From contig NZ_JAVHJU010000057.1 in the NCBI RefSeq assembly GCF_031082405.1, positions 1 to 64,000 on the forward strand: 64,000 nucleotides of DNA. Direction: 5' to 3'. The stretch comes from Amycolatopsis sp. A133. Lineage in GTDB: Bacteria; Actinomycetota; Actinomycetes; Mycobacteriales; Pseudonocardiaceae. The first letter of the stretch is position 1; each line of letters starts with the position of its first letter. The notes under the pieces were generated by a model. That model searched no databases and was not told where the DNA came from. It saw nothing but the letters and a program-made list of their open reading frames with translations. The translations under genes and the position numbers were made by a program. This document shows positions 9,615 to 20,259 of the stretch, in pieces.

Positions 9615-9943
9615 GTGCCTGACCCTTTACGCTGGGTGGGTGGGTGCGGACACATCGTCACGAACTGCGCTGTCCTTCTCCTTATATCTTTATAGGGGTT
9701 CCGGCGGCCTCATCGCCTGGTGCCGACCACCGGGGTGAACCCTTCCCGTGTCCGGCCCGTGTTCGTTCCGCCGTTCCGGAACGGTCCGGGAACCCGGACG
9801 GTCCGTCGCGCGTCCTTCCCCATACCGGCCACCTTGGGGCGGCGGGGGCGGCCGATCCGGGTATGGGAATCCCGGTTCCGGCGGCGAAGGCGGTCGTGGG
9901 AGCATGACTGACCCGATCGTGGAGAAACTGGGAGGAAATGGGC
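9615..9943. other. Long intergenic and leader region before lpqW
   Basis: About 330 bases without a convincing gene. It holds an AT-rich patch (TTATATCTTTATAGG near 9682-9696) that stands out from the GC background and may contain a promoter, and GC-rich inverted stretches around 9765-9810. Short frames here lack actinomycete codon bias. Confidence 0.4.
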
Positions 9944-11680
9944 GTGCGGGTGAATCGCAAGGCGGTGCCGGTACTGGCACTCGCGGCCGTGCTGCTCACC
10001 GCTTGCTCGAACACCCCGCCACCCCCGGTCGTGTCGTCGTCGGTCGCGCCCGTGTCCAGCACCGGCAAGACGCCGTCGCAGATCGTCGTCGGCGTCGACG
10101 ACGTGCTGGGCGGGTACAACCCGCACAACCTCGCGGACTCGTCCCAGGTCACCTCCGCGCTCTCGCAGCTGCTGCTGCCCTCGGTGTTCCGCCAGAAGGA
10201 CGACGGCACCACCCAGCTCGACAAGAACCTGATGAAGTCCGCCCAGGTGGTCTCGCAGCAGCCGTTCGTGGTGGCCTACGAGATCCGGGCGGACGCCTCC
10301 TGGTCCGACGGCGCCCCCATCGCCGCCGAGGACTTCGACTACCTGCGCACCCAGATGCGCGACCAGCCCGGCGTGATCGAGCCTGCCGGCTACCGCCAGA
10401 TCACCGACCTGCAGTCCCGCGAAGGCGGCAAGCGCGTCGAGGTCACCTTCGCCAAGCCGTACCCGGGCTGGCAGACGCTGTTCTCCGACCTGCTGCCCGC
10501 CCACCTGCTCAAGGACGCACCCGACGGCTGGCGCGGCGCGCTCGCCGCGAACTTCCCGGCCGTCGCCGGCCCGTTCTCGATCAAGAGCCTGGACACCGCG
10601 CGCGGCGAGGTCATCCTCGAGCGCAACGAGCGCTACTGGGAGAAGCCCGCCGCGATCGACCGGATCGTGCTCCGCCGATCGGACCAGAACACGCTGCTGG
10701 CCGCGCTGCGCAGCGGCAACGACCAGTTCGCGCTGGCGAGGACGACCGGCGACGAGCTCAAGCTGCTCGGCGAGCTCGGTTCGTCGGTGCGGCTGCACAC
10801 CGTGGCCCGCCCGCTGGTGGCCGGCGTGCTGCTGCGCCCGGTCAGCGCCACGCTGCAGGACGCCCAGGTCCGCGCCGGCATCGCCGCGCTGCTCGACCGC
10901 ACCAAGCTGATCACCGAAGGCGTCAACGGCGGTCCGTCGTCGGCGCTCCACGCCGACGCGCAGGTGACGGCGCCGTCGGTGAAGGGCTACGCGGCGACCA
11001 TCCCGGCCGGGCCGCCCACCGCGCCCGACGTCGCCAAGGCCGAGGAGTCGCTCAAGGCGGCCGGCTACACCAAGACCGCGGGCACCTGGCGCAAGAACGG
11101 CAAGGCCCTTTCGCTGGTCATCGCCTCGCCGGGCACCCAGGAGCCGTACGCCACGATCGCGAAGGAGCTCACCAGCGAGCTCGCCGCCCAGGGCATCGAG
11201 GTCAACGCGATCACGCCGCAGCCGCGCGACCTGTTCAGCGGCCTGCTCGCGATGCCGGTCGTCGCCGGCGTCCAGCAGCCGACCGGCGACTCGGCGGGCA
11301 ACGTCGGGGTCGACATCGCCGTCGTCCCGCAGGCGGTCGGCGGCGACACCGCGTCGGTGCTCGCGTCGACGTTCGGCTGCCGCCCGGAGCAGACGGCCGC
11401 GGGCGTCGACAAGACCAAGCCCGTCGTCCCGGGCAACGCGGCCGGGTTCTGCGACCCGGCGCTGCAGGCCTCGATCGACGCGGCGCTGTCCGGATCGACC
11501 CCGCTCACCGAAGCGCTCACCACTCTTGAGCCTGAACTTTGGCGCCAGAACGTGGTGATTCCGCTGTTCCAATTGGCTGACACCCTGGCGATCGGATCGG
11601 GCATCTCGGGCGTCACCCCCGGTCCCCCCATGGTGGGCCCGTTCGGGTCGGCGGTGAACTGGACTCGCGGCCCGAAGTAA
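9944..11680 (+). CDS. lpqW: LpqW-like lipoprotein, family 5 substrate-binding fold
   Basis: A 578-residue lipoprotein with the extracytoplasmic solute-binding family 5 fold. The signal peptide ends in the lipobox LLTAC. The body carries stretches typical of mycobacterial LpqW: VGVDDVLGGYNPHNLADSS, SDGAPIAAEDF, QPGVIEPAGYRQITDLQS and VTFAKPYPGW. In mycobacteria LpqW steers lipomannan/lipoarabinomannan synthesis rather than import, and it also follows typA there, so the name rests on both sequence and order. The GTG at 9944 is chosen because GGAGGA ends only one base before ATG 9938 but seven before this GTG. It is not obviously part of the importer downstream. Confidence 0.85.
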   Translation: MRVNRKAVPVLALAAVLLTACSNTPPPPVVSSSVAPVSSTGKTPSQIVVGVDDVLGGYNPHNLADSSQVTSALSQLLLPSVFRQKDDGTTQLDKNLMKSAQVVSQQPFVVAYEIRADASWSDGAPIAAEDFDYLRTQMRDQPGVIEPAGYRQITDLQSREGGKRVEVTFAKPYPGWQTLFSDLLPAHLLKDAPDGWRGALAANFPAVAGPFSIKSLDTARGEVILERNERYWEKPAAIDRIVLRRSDQNTLLAALRSGNDQFALARTTGDELKLLGELGSSVRLHTVARPLVAGVLLRPVSATLQDAQVRAGIAALLDRTKLITEGVNGGPSSALHADAQVTAPSVKGYAATIPAGPPTAPDVAKAEESLKAAGYTKTAGTWRKNGKALSLVIASPGTQEPYATIAKELTSELAAQGIEVNAITPQPRDLFSGLLAMPVVAGVQQPTGDSAGNVGVDIAVVPQAVGGDTASVLASTFGCRPEQTAAGVDKTKPVVPGNAAGFCDPALQASIDAALSGSTPLTEALTTLEPELWRQNVVIPLFQLADTLAIGSGISGVTPGPPMVGPFGSAVNWTRGPK

Positions 11681-11867
11681 TCGGTTGGCTACGCATTCAG
11701 TACTACCGGGTGATCTTTACCAACGCCTTCGAGTGGGGCGCTGTGAATCCGTGAGGTAACCGTCGTATTTCTGGATGTCGACTGGAAGTCACCCTTTGGT
11801 CACGATCGACCCTGAACTGGTGACTGTCGGTACTTTTCCTTTCTAGCGTGCTCCCGCAGTGCGCCAG

Positions 11868-11895
11868 TTGAGTGTCGCTTGGCGTGTCGTAGGCT
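11868..11895 (+). promoter_or_regulatory. Candidate promoter of the dipeptide-transport operon
   Basis: TTGAGT (11868-11873) and TAGGCT (11890-11895) are 16 bases apart in the 290-base gap before the binding-protein gene. Downstream, an 8-of-9-pair inverted repeat (11922-11930 with 11941-11949) could fold in the leader just before the AGGAGG ribosome-binding site. Assignment is by eye. Confidence 0.35.
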
Positions 11896-11970
11896 CCGGC
11901 CCATCCAAACCGGAGCGGTGTGGGCCCTTGTCCCGATATTCAAGGGCTCAGTGCTAGGAGGGCACACTTC

Positions 11971-13782
11971 ATGAGGAGATCCAAAGCAGTCTCCGCTTTG
12001 TCGCTCGTTGCCGGCGCCTCGCTGTTGCTGAGCGCCTGCAGCGGCGGCGATTCGGGCTCGGGCAACACCGACCAGAACGGATCGTCGACCGACGTCAAGG
12101 CGATGGCTGTCGGCAAGGCCGAGACCGGTGACCTGTTCAAGCTCGCGTCCACGCAGCCGTACGAAGGTACCGTCACCATCGGTATCGACGACGGGTACTC
12201 GGGGTACAACAACCAGACCCCGGACACCAACAGCTCGTACAACAACTACGTGCTGACCGCGGTGCTCTCCGGCACGTTGAAGCTCGACGGCAACAACAAG
12301 GTGCTGCTGAACAGCGATGTCTTCGATTCGTGGGACATCACGCAGAAGGACCCGCAGCAGGTCACCTACAAGATCAAGCCGAACATCAAGTGGTCGGACG
12401 GTCAGGCCTACGACTGCAAGGACCTGTACCTGGCGTGGCTGTCGCAGAGCGGCCTGGCCAAGGGCCCGGACGGCAAGAACCCGTTCAACTCGGCTTCGAC
12501 CACCGGTTACTCGCTGATCAAGACGGCGACCTGCAAGGACGCGCTGACCTTCGTCACCGACTACAGCGAGCCCTACCTCGACTACAAGGGCCTGTTCAAC
12601 GCGCCGGCGATCATGCCCGCGCACGTCCTCGAGGCCAAGACCGGCATCGCCGACATCTCCAAGCTGGCCCCGACCGGCGACCCGGCCCAGATCAAGGCCG
12701 CCGGTGACTTCTGGTCGAACGAGTGGAAGGGCTTCAAGGCGGACATCATGCCGTCGTCGGGCCCGTACAAGATCACCGCGTTCGACGCCAACCAGAAGGC
12801 CGTCACCCTCGAGAAGAACCCGACCTGGGTCGGCGGCAAGGGTGGCCCGTCGAAGATCGTCATCAAGGCCATGGAAGACACCAAGGCCATGGCGACCGCG
12901 CTGCAGAACGGTGAGATCGACGTTGCGGCGTCGACCCAGCCGGACGCCACCGCGGCCCAGACGATGAAGGGCCTCGCGGCGCAGGGTGTGGTCTACGGTT
13001 CGGCCCCGCAGCTGACCTACGAGCACCTCGACCTGAACTTCAAGCGCATGTTCGCCGACAAGGACCTCCGCAAGGCGTTCCTCGAGTCGGTCAACCGCAA
13101 GGAGATCACGGACAAGCTGCTCAAGGAGGTCCAGGCGGACGCGGAGCCGCTGAACAGCGTCGTCTTCTTCCAGGGTGAAGAGGGTTACACCGACCTGTAC
13201 AGCAGCAAGGCCGGCCTGGGTGCCGACGCGGCAGCCAAGACGCTGACCGACGCCGGCTGGGCCAAGGGCGCCGACGGCATCTTCGCCAAGGGCGGCCAGC
13301 GCGCTTCGTTCAAGATCACGCACAACCAGAACGCGCGCCGCAGCCAGACCGTCGAGATCATCATCTCGCAGGCCAAGGCGGCCGGCATCGAGGTCAAGGA
13401 CGAGACCGACGCCAACTTCCTCAAGGGTGGCCGCGTCTCGACCGGTGACTACGACGTCGCGCTGTTCGGCTGGTCGGCCCAGCCGTTCAAGGCGGAGTCC
13501 CGCTCGATCTACGTCTGCCCGGACAACGGTGGTGAGCAGAACTACCAGGCTCTGTGCGACCCGAAGATCGACGAGGCGTACACCGCCGCGGTGAAGGCGA
13601 CCGACGAGCAGGTCAAGCTGCAGAAGTACCAGGAGGCCGACAAGGCCATCGCCGACGACTACGCGACCCTGCCGCTGTTCCAGACGCCGAGCATGTGGGC
13701 GTTCAAGGGCATCGACCGCGTCTACATGCAGTCGTACGACGGTGTCCTGTGGAACGCCGGCGAGTGGGAGCAGAAGAAGTAG
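11971..13782 (+). CDS. Peptide ABC transporter substrate-binding lipoprotein
   Basis: A 603-residue lipoprotein that captures oligopeptides or similar ligands outside the membrane. The signal peptide (MRRSKAVSALSLVAGAS) ends in the lipobox LLSAC, followed by a Gly/Ser-rich tether. The family 5 body includes VTIGIDDGYSGYNN, a DAWD-like IKWSDGQAYDCKDLY segment, and the C-terminal LPLFQTPSMWAFK typical of DppA/OppA proteins. ATG 11971 follows TAGGAGGG. It heads the dppB-dppC-dppB' run. Its codons are visibly more biased to C-ending lysine and asparagine codons (AAG, AAC) than its neighbours, as expected for an abundant protein. Confidence 0.92.
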   Translation: MRRSKAVSALSLVAGASLLLSACSGGDSGSGNTDQNGSSTDVKAMAVGKAETGDLFKLASTQPYEGTVTIGIDDGYSGYNNQTPDTNSSYNNYVLTAVLSGTLKLDGNNKVLLNSDVFDSWDITQKDPQQVTYKIKPNIKWSDGQAYDCKDLYLAWLSQSGLAKGPDGKNPFNSASTTGYSLIKTATCKDALTFVTDYSEPYLDYKGLFNAPAIMPAHVLEAKTGIADISKLAPTGDPAQIKAAGDFWSNEWKGFKADIMPSSGPYKITAFDANQKAVTLEKNPTWVGGKGGPSKIVIKAMEDTKAMATALQNGEIDVAASTQPDATAAQTMKGLAAQGVVYGSAPQLTYEHLDLNFKRMFADKDLRKAFLESVNRKEITDKLLKEVQADAEPLNSVVFFQGEEGYTDLYSSKAGLGADAAAKTLTDAGWAKGADGIFAKGGQRASFKITHNQNARRSQTVEIIISQAKAAGIEVKDETDANFLKGGRVSTGDYDVALFGWSAQPFKAESRSIYVCPDNGGEQNYQALCDPKIDEAYTAAVKATDEQVKLQKYQEADKAIADDYATLPLFQTPSMWAFKGIDRVYMQSYDGVLWNAGEWEQKK

Positions 13783-13827
13783 GGCTCGTCCCGACTCTTC
13801 TTTCCCCTCGCTCCAGATGACCTGGGA

Positions 13828-13864
13828 GGTACCGGGGTCCGGCCACGAGCCGGGCCCCGGTACC
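13828..13864 (+). terminator. Strong hairpin between binding protein and permeases
   Basis: GGTACCGGGG and CCCCGGTACC (13828-13837 with 13855-13864) close a nearly perfect stem with further GC pairs inside. There is no T-run. Between a binding-protein gene and its permease genes such hairpins usually cap the abundant upstream message. Confidence 0.65.
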
Positions 13865-13968
13865 CACCGGAAGTAGCTGTTGACCGTAGGGTTACCGCCA
13901 CTACGGTAGACAACCGGGTAGCGGTCCAGCGCACTTCTGACGACCAGGCCCGGATGAGGAGCAGTTCG

Positions 13969-14985
13969 TTGAACCTGGTGATCTACATCCTTCGCCGTCT
14001 GGCGATATCGATTCCCGTCCTCCTGGTCGGGACTTTCTTGTGTTTCGTCATGGTCGCCGGCACCGGTGACCCGCTGGGCGAGCTGCGGCAGAACCCGACC
14101 ATCAGCAAGGAAGCGCTGGCCGCCACGGCCGCCAAGCTCGGTCTCGACCAGGGCATCCTGCCCCGCTACTTCACGTGGCTCGGTGACTTCCTGACCGGGA
14201 ACTGGGGCATCTCCATCGCGCAGGGCAACGCCCTCGCGCCGGTCGCCCCCAAGGTGATGGCCGCGTTCGGCGTCACCCTGAAACTGGTCGTCGGCGCCGA
14301 GATCCTCGCGCTGATCATCGGCATCATCGTCGGCGTGCTGGCCGCGGTGAAGCAGTACTCGATCATCGACTACCTCGCGACCACCCTCGCCTTCCTGCTC
14401 TTTTCGATGCCGATCTTCTGCGTCGCGATCGTGCTGAAGCGCTACGCGATCGAGATCAACGGCTGGGTCCGCGACCTCGGCCTGTCCGACGTCCTCGGCA
14501 ACCCGTGGCTGCGCACGACCAGCCCGGAGCAGCTGAAGACCGACGGCGTCGGCGACTTCATCACCAGCACCATCGGCGCGTACCTGCTGCCGACCCTGTC
14601 GATCATGGCGATCAGCTTCGCCGCGTACAGCCGGTTCCAGCGCGCCTCGATGCTCGAGGTGATGAACTCGGACTACGTGCGCACCGCGCGGGCCAAGGGC
14701 CTCGGCAACGGCCGGGTCATCTTCCGGCACGCGTTCCGCAACGCCCTGATCCCCGTGTCGACGCTGTTCTCGGTCAACTTCGGCTCGGTCCTCGCCGGGG
14801 CGATCATCACCGAGACGGTGTTCAACTGGCACGGTATGGGCACATTGCTGGTGGAAGCCGTCACGAAGAACGACACTCAGGTGATGATGGGTTGGCTCGT
14901 CGTGATCGCCAGCAGTGTCATCGTCGCCAACCTGATCGCCGACCTGATGTACGGCATCCTGGACCCGAGGATTCGCGTTGGCTGA
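13969..14985 (+). CDS. Dipeptide ABC transporter permease DppB-like (copy 1)
   Basis: A 338-residue inner-membrane permease with six predicted membrane helices. The EAA loop is AYSRFQRASMLEVMNSDYVRTARAKGL and the C terminus ADLMYGILDPRIRVG is diagnostic for DppB/OppB. The TTG at 13969 is chosen: GAGGAG lies 8 bases before it and it gives LNLVIYILRRLAIS, aligning residue for residue with the 338-residue paralogue at 15988, whereas ATG 13954 lies before the ribosome-binding site. It overlaps dppC by 8 bases. Confidence 0.93.
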   Translation: MNLVIYILRRLAISIPVLLVGTFLCFVMVAGTGDPLGELRQNPTISKEALAATAAKLGLDQGILPRYFTWLGDFLTGNWGISIAQGNALAPVAPKVMAAFGVTLKLVVGAEILALIIGIIVGVLAAVKQYSIIDYLATTLAFLLFSMPIFCVAIVLKRYAIEINGWVRDLGLSDVLGNPWLRTTSPEQLKTDGVGDFITSTIGAYLLPTLSIMAISFAAYSRFQRASMLEVMNSDYVRTARAKGLGNGRVIFRHAFRNALIPVSTLFSVNFGSVLAGAIITETVFNWHGMGTLLVEAVTKNDTQVMMGWLVVIASSVIVANLIADLMYGILDPRIRVG

Positions 14986-15907
14986 CTTGAACTCTCTTCT
15001 CGCGACCGAGACCGCCGCGGCCGAAGGCACGCTGCCGCCGGAAGCGCTGCCGGAACCGCGGAGCCAGGGCAAGCTGGTCCTGCGGAAGTTCCTGCACCAC
15101 AAGCTGGCGATGGCGTCGACGGCCGTGCTGCTCCTGATCGTGCTGGTCAGCATCCTGATGCCGATCTTCTGGAAGCACGGCTACCAGGACAGCTCGTTCG
15201 CTTCGTTCGCCAAGCCCAGCAGCGAGTTCCCGCTCGGGACGACGCAGGTCGGCAAGGACATGGTGTCGCAGGTGCTGCGCGGCACGCAGTACTCGCTGCT
15301 GATCGCGCTCACGGTGTCGATCCTGGCGACGGTGATCGGCGTTGTGTTCGGCGCGATCGCCGGCTACCTGCGCGGGTTCTCCGACTCGGCCATCTCCCGG
15401 GTGACGGACCTGTTCCTGATCATCCCGCAGATCGCCGCGGCGGCCATCCTCGCCAAGGTGTTCGGCGGCGGCTCCTGGTACATCGTCGCGCTGGTGCTGG
15501 CGGCGTTCGGCTGGATGCAGATCGCCCGGATCACCCGGGCCGAGGCGATGTCGCTGTCCCAGCGCGAGTTCGTGGACGCGGCGCGCGCTTCGGGGGCCGG
15601 CACGTTCCGGATCATCTTCAAGCACCTGGTGCCGAACATGGTCGGCAGCATCACGGTCAACGCGACCCTCGCGGTCGCGCAGGCCGTGCTGGCGGAAGCC
15701 GCGCTGTCGTTCATCGGCCTCGGTGTCCAGCTGCCGGACACTTCGCTCGGCCGCGTCATCCTGGAGAACTACGCCCAGCTGCAGACGCGGCCGGCGCTGT
15801 TCTTCGGGCCGTTCGTCGTGCTCGTGCTGATTTCACTGACGATCAACTTCATCGGTGACGGTCTTCGCGACGCCTTCGACCCGCGCCAGCGGAGAATGAA
15901 GGCCTGA
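14978..15907 (+). CDS. Dipeptide ABC transporter permease DppC-like
   Basis: A 309-residue permease partner. A cytoplasmic N terminus of about 45 residues is followed by six helices. The EAA loop reads ITRAEAMSLSQREFVDAARASGAG and the C terminus has NFIGDGLRDAFDPRQRR, as in DppC/OppC. The TTG start at 14978 lies 8 bases inside the preceding gene, implying coupled translation. It is the only C-type permease present for two B-type copies, so it probably pairs with either. Confidence 0.93.
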   Translation: MADLNSLLATETAAAEGTLPPEALPEPRSQGKLVLRKFLHHKLAMASTAVLLLIVLVSILMPIFWKHGYQDSSFASFAKPSSEFPLGTTQVGKDMVSQVLRGTQYSLLIALTVSILATVIGVVFGAIAGYLRGFSDSAISRVTDLFLIIPQIAAAAILAKVFGGGSWYIVALVLAAFGWMQIARITRAEAMSLSQREFVDAARASGAGTFRIIFKHLVPNMVGSITVNATLAVAQAVLAEAALSFIGLGVQLPDTSLGRVILENYAQLQTRPALFFGPFVVLVLISLTINFIGDGLRDAFDPRQRRMKA

Positions 15908-15987
15908 ACGCGCGACGCGGGGGTGACCGGTTCCGGTCGCCCCCGCGTCCGTTTTCGCCCGAAGATCGCCGGACCTGGGGGTTTCGG

Positions 15988-17004
15988 ATGAATCTCGTGC
16001 TCTACGTGTTCCGCCGGCTGGCCATCTCCATCCCGGTCCTGCTGGTCGGCACGTTCCTTTGCTTCGTCATGGTCTCCAACACCGGCGACCCGCTCGGTGA
16101 GCTCCGCAGCAAACCCGGGATCAGCGCGTCGGCGATCGCCGAGACCGAGCACAAGCTCGGCCTGGACCAGAGCGTCCTCGCCCGCTACTTCAGCTGGCTG
16201 GGGCACTTCCTGACCGGCGACTGGGGCATCTCGATCGCGCAGGGCAACGCGTTCACCCCGGTGCAGCCGAAGGTGATGGCCGCGTTCAAGGTGACGCTGG
16301 AGCTCGTGCTGGCGGCGTCGGTGCTGGCCCTGATCTTCGGGGTGCTGGTGGGTGTCCTCGCCGCCGTCAGGCAGTACTCGATCTGGGACTACCTCGCGAC
16401 GACGCTGGCGTTCCTGATGTTCTCGATGCCGATCTTCTGCGTCGCCATCGTCCTCAAGGGCTACGCGATCCGCGCCAACATCTGGGTGCGCGACCTCGGC
16501 CTGTCCGACGTCCTCGGCGACCCGTGGCTGCGGACGACGAGCCCGGAGAGCCTCTCGGCCACCGGGGTGGGTGACGCGCTCGCGAAGTACGTCGGCGCGT
16601 TCCTGCTGCCCACGCTGTCGATCATGGCCATCACGTTCGCCGCCTACAGCCGGTTCCAGCGGGCGTCGATGCTGGAGGTCCTGGGCGCCGACTACGTCCG
16701 TACAGCGCGCGCGAAGGGCGTCTCGAACAGCCGCGTGATCTGGCGGCACGCGTTCCGCAACGCGCTGATCCCGGTGATGACGCTGTTCTCGGTCAACTTC
16801 GGCGCCACGGTGACCGGCGCGATCATCACCGAGACGGTGTTCAACTGGCACGGCATGGGCACGCTGCTGGTGGAGGCGGTCAACAAGAACGACCCGCAGG
16901 TGCTGATGGGCTGGCTGGTGGTGATCGCGGCGAGCGTCATCGTGGCGAACCTGCTCGCCGACCTCCTGTACGGCATCCTGGACCCCCGCATCCGCGTCGG
17001 CTGA
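15988..17004 (+). CDS. Dipeptide ABC transporter permease DppB-like (copy 2)
   Basis: A 338-residue paralogue of the permease at 13969, same length and nearly identical through long stretches (for example RRLAISIPVLLVGTFLCFVMV and the last 60 residues). Differences cluster in the periplasmic loop around residues 40-60 and 175-205. ATG 15988 follows GGGGG. The B-C-B' order indicates an in-place duplication of dppB; whether copy 2 specialises the transporter for other ligands is open. Confidence 0.92.
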   Translation: MNLVLYVFRRLAISIPVLLVGTFLCFVMVSNTGDPLGELRSKPGISASAIAETEHKLGLDQSVLARYFSWLGHFLTGDWGISIAQGNAFTPVQPKVMAAFKVTLELVLAASVLALIFGVLVGVLAAVRQYSIWDYLATTLAFLMFSMPIFCVAIVLKGYAIRANIWVRDLGLSDVLGDPWLRTTSPESLSATGVGDALAKYVGAFLLPTLSIMAITFAAYSRFQRASMLEVLGADYVRTARAKGVSNSRVIWRHAFRNALIPVMTLFSVNFGATVTGAIITETVFNWHGMGTLLVEAVNKNDPQVLMGWLVVIAASVIVANLLADLLYGILDPRIRVG

Positions 17005-17016
17005 GATGCCCGCCCA

Positions 17017-17068
17017 ATCACGCGTGATGCCCCTCCAGTCACGCGTGATGCCCGCCTGATCACGCGGG
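17017..17068. repeat. Three tandem short palindromes, 21-base period
   Basis: ATCACGCGTGAT (17017-17028, perfect palindrome), GTCACGCGTGAT (17038-17049) and a decayed ATCACGCGGG (17059-17068) repeat at exactly 21 bases, separated by GCCCsyCC-like spacers. The array lies right after the second dppB stop and before the bidirectional terminator. Confidence 0.7.
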
Positions 17069-17081
17069 CGGCCCCTCCCGG

Positions 17082-17126
17082 CACGCCGAAGGGCCCGCAC
17101 CCCCGGGGTGCGGGCCCTTCGGCGTG
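17082..17126. terminator. Bidirectional terminator between dppB' and dppDF
   Basis: A roughly 20-bp nearly perfect stem with a minimal loop at CCCCGGGG (17101-17108) serves two convergent genes. Its arms contain GAAGGGCCCGCAC and the complement. Confidence 0.85.
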
Positions 17127-17132
17127 GGTACG

Positions 17133-18914
<1,782 letters not shown>

Positions 18915-19027
18915 CAAGATGCCCTTCGTGGGGGTACAGACGGTCACGACGCGGCGGTCGCGACTCGCGCGAGGATAACCGAGGGTGTCCCCGACGAAGG
19001 TCGGAGCACGGGAATTACGCTCAACCC

Positions 19028-19870
19028 GTGATCTCCCCGGTATCGCGAAGGCTGCTGTTCGTCCACGCCCATCCCGACGACGAAAGCATCACCACCGGCG
19101 CCTCGATCGCACGATACGCCGCCGAAGGCGCCGAGGTGACCGTGGTGACCTGCACGCTGGGTGAGGAGGGCGAGGTCATGGCCGACCTCGGCGAGCTCGA
19201 GGGGCTGCGCGCCCACGCCGCGGATCAGCTGGGCGGCTACCGCGTCACCGAGCTGGCGGCCGCGTGCGCCGCGCTGGGGGTGTCACGGCATCGTTATCTG
19301 GGCGGGCTCGGCCGGTGGCGCGATTCGGGCATGGCGGGCACGCCGTCGGCGTCGCACCCGAGGGCGTTCACCGGCGGCACCGTGGCGGAGCAGGCCGCGC
19401 AGCTGGCGGAGCTCATCGACGAGGTCGGGGCCCAGGTCGTCGTCACCTACGACGCCTTCGGCGGCTACGGCCACCCCGACCACATCCGGGCCCACGAGAT
19501 CACGATGGCGGCGGCGCCCCGCGCGCGCTCGGTGGAGCGGGTTTTCCACACGGTGGCGTCGCGGAGCGCGGTGCGTGCCGGGCTGGCCGCGTTGCGTGCG
19601 CACGACCCGATCTTCGACGTGCCGGCGGACGACGAGCTGCCCACGACGCCGGACGAAGAGATCACGACGGTGCTCGACGTCGCCGCGTACCTGCCCGCGA
19701 AGGTGGCGGCGCTGCGCGCGCACGCGACGCAGCTCGCGGTGCTCGACGACGAAGTGCCGTACTTCGCGCTCACGAACGAGATCGCCCAGCCGATCCTCGA
19801 CCGCGACTTCTTCGTGCTCGCCCACGGCCCGGGCGAGGGTGCCGAGCACGACCTGTTCGGCGGGCTGTGA
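19028..19870 (+). CDS. mshB: GlcNAc-Ins deacetylase of mycothiol synthesis
   Basis: A 280-residue zinc enzyme that removes the acetyl group from 1-O-(2-acetamido-2-deoxy-glucosyl)-inositol, step three of mycothiol synthesis. The metal site is visible: His15 and Asp18 in VHAHPDDES and the distal His in GYGHPDH. The segments TCTLGEEGEV, DQLGGYR and GGLGRWRDSGMAGT are nearly invariant in actinobacterial MshB. GTG 19028 gives the expected N-terminal length. The downstream membrane gene overlaps by GTGA, as a Rv1171-like gene follows mshB in mycobacteria. Confidence 0.95.
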   Translation: MISPVSRRLLFVHAHPDDESITTGASIARYAAEGAEVTVVTCTLGEEGEVMADLGELEGLRAHAADQLGGYRVTELAAACAALGVSRHRYLGGLGRWRDSGMAGTPSASHPRAFTGGTVAEQAAQLAELIDEVGAQVVVTYDAFGGYGHPDHIRAHEITMAAAPRARSVERVFHTVASRSAVRAGLAALRAHDPIFDVPADDELPTTPDEEITTVLDVAAYLPAKVAALRAHATQLAVLDDEVPYFALTNEIAQPILDRDFFVLAHGPGEGAEHDLFGGL

Positions 19871-20259
19871 CCGTGGACGAGCGGCTGACGCTCGAGCAGG
19901 GGCTGCTGCTCGCGCTGCTCACCGTGGACACGATGCTGTTCGCCCTGCTGGAGCTGTTCTTCCTGCCGCTGCGGATCGGGGTGGTCCCGGTGCCGGTGAC
20001 GGTCCTCGTCGGCGCCGTCACCACGCCGTGGCTGGTGTGGACGACGGCGAAGCTGGTGCGGCCGGCGCTTTCGTGGGTACCCCTGGCGGTGTGGGTGCTC
20101 GTCGTGTTCGGGGTCGGCCTGCTGGGCCCGGGCGGTGACCTGGTGCTGATCCAGGACTGGCGGGCGTTGCTGTTGCTCGGCGCGAGCGCGCTGCCGGGCG
20201 CGATGGTGCTCGGCGGCGGGCCGCGCCGGGCGGTGGGAAGGGGACCGGGACGTGGGTGA
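19867..20259 (+). CDS. Small membrane protein, Rv1171-like
   Basis: A 130-residue protein with about four hydrophobic helices (LLLALLTVDTMLFALLELFFL, VTVLVGAVTTPWLVW, LAVWVLVVFGVGLL, LLLLGASALPGAMVL). No catalytic motif is seen. It overlaps mshB in a GTGA and the next gene by 8 bases, so all three are probably one transcript. Position after mshB matches a conserved hypothetical of mycobacteria; function unknown. Confidence 0.75.
   Translation: MTVDERLTLEQGLLLALLTVDTMLFALLELFFLPLRIGVVPVPVTVLVGAVTTPWLVWTTAKLVRPALSWVPLAVWVLVVFGVGLLGPGGDLVLIQDWRALLLLGASALPGAMVLGGGPRRAVGRGPGRG

Noticed and set aside
11800..15153. 1117-codon minus-strand open frame opposite the peptide-transporter genes
   Set aside because: Its product is an Arg/Asp/Val-rich low-complexity string typical of antisense frames in GC-rich DNA, and the plus-strand genes have full family motifs.
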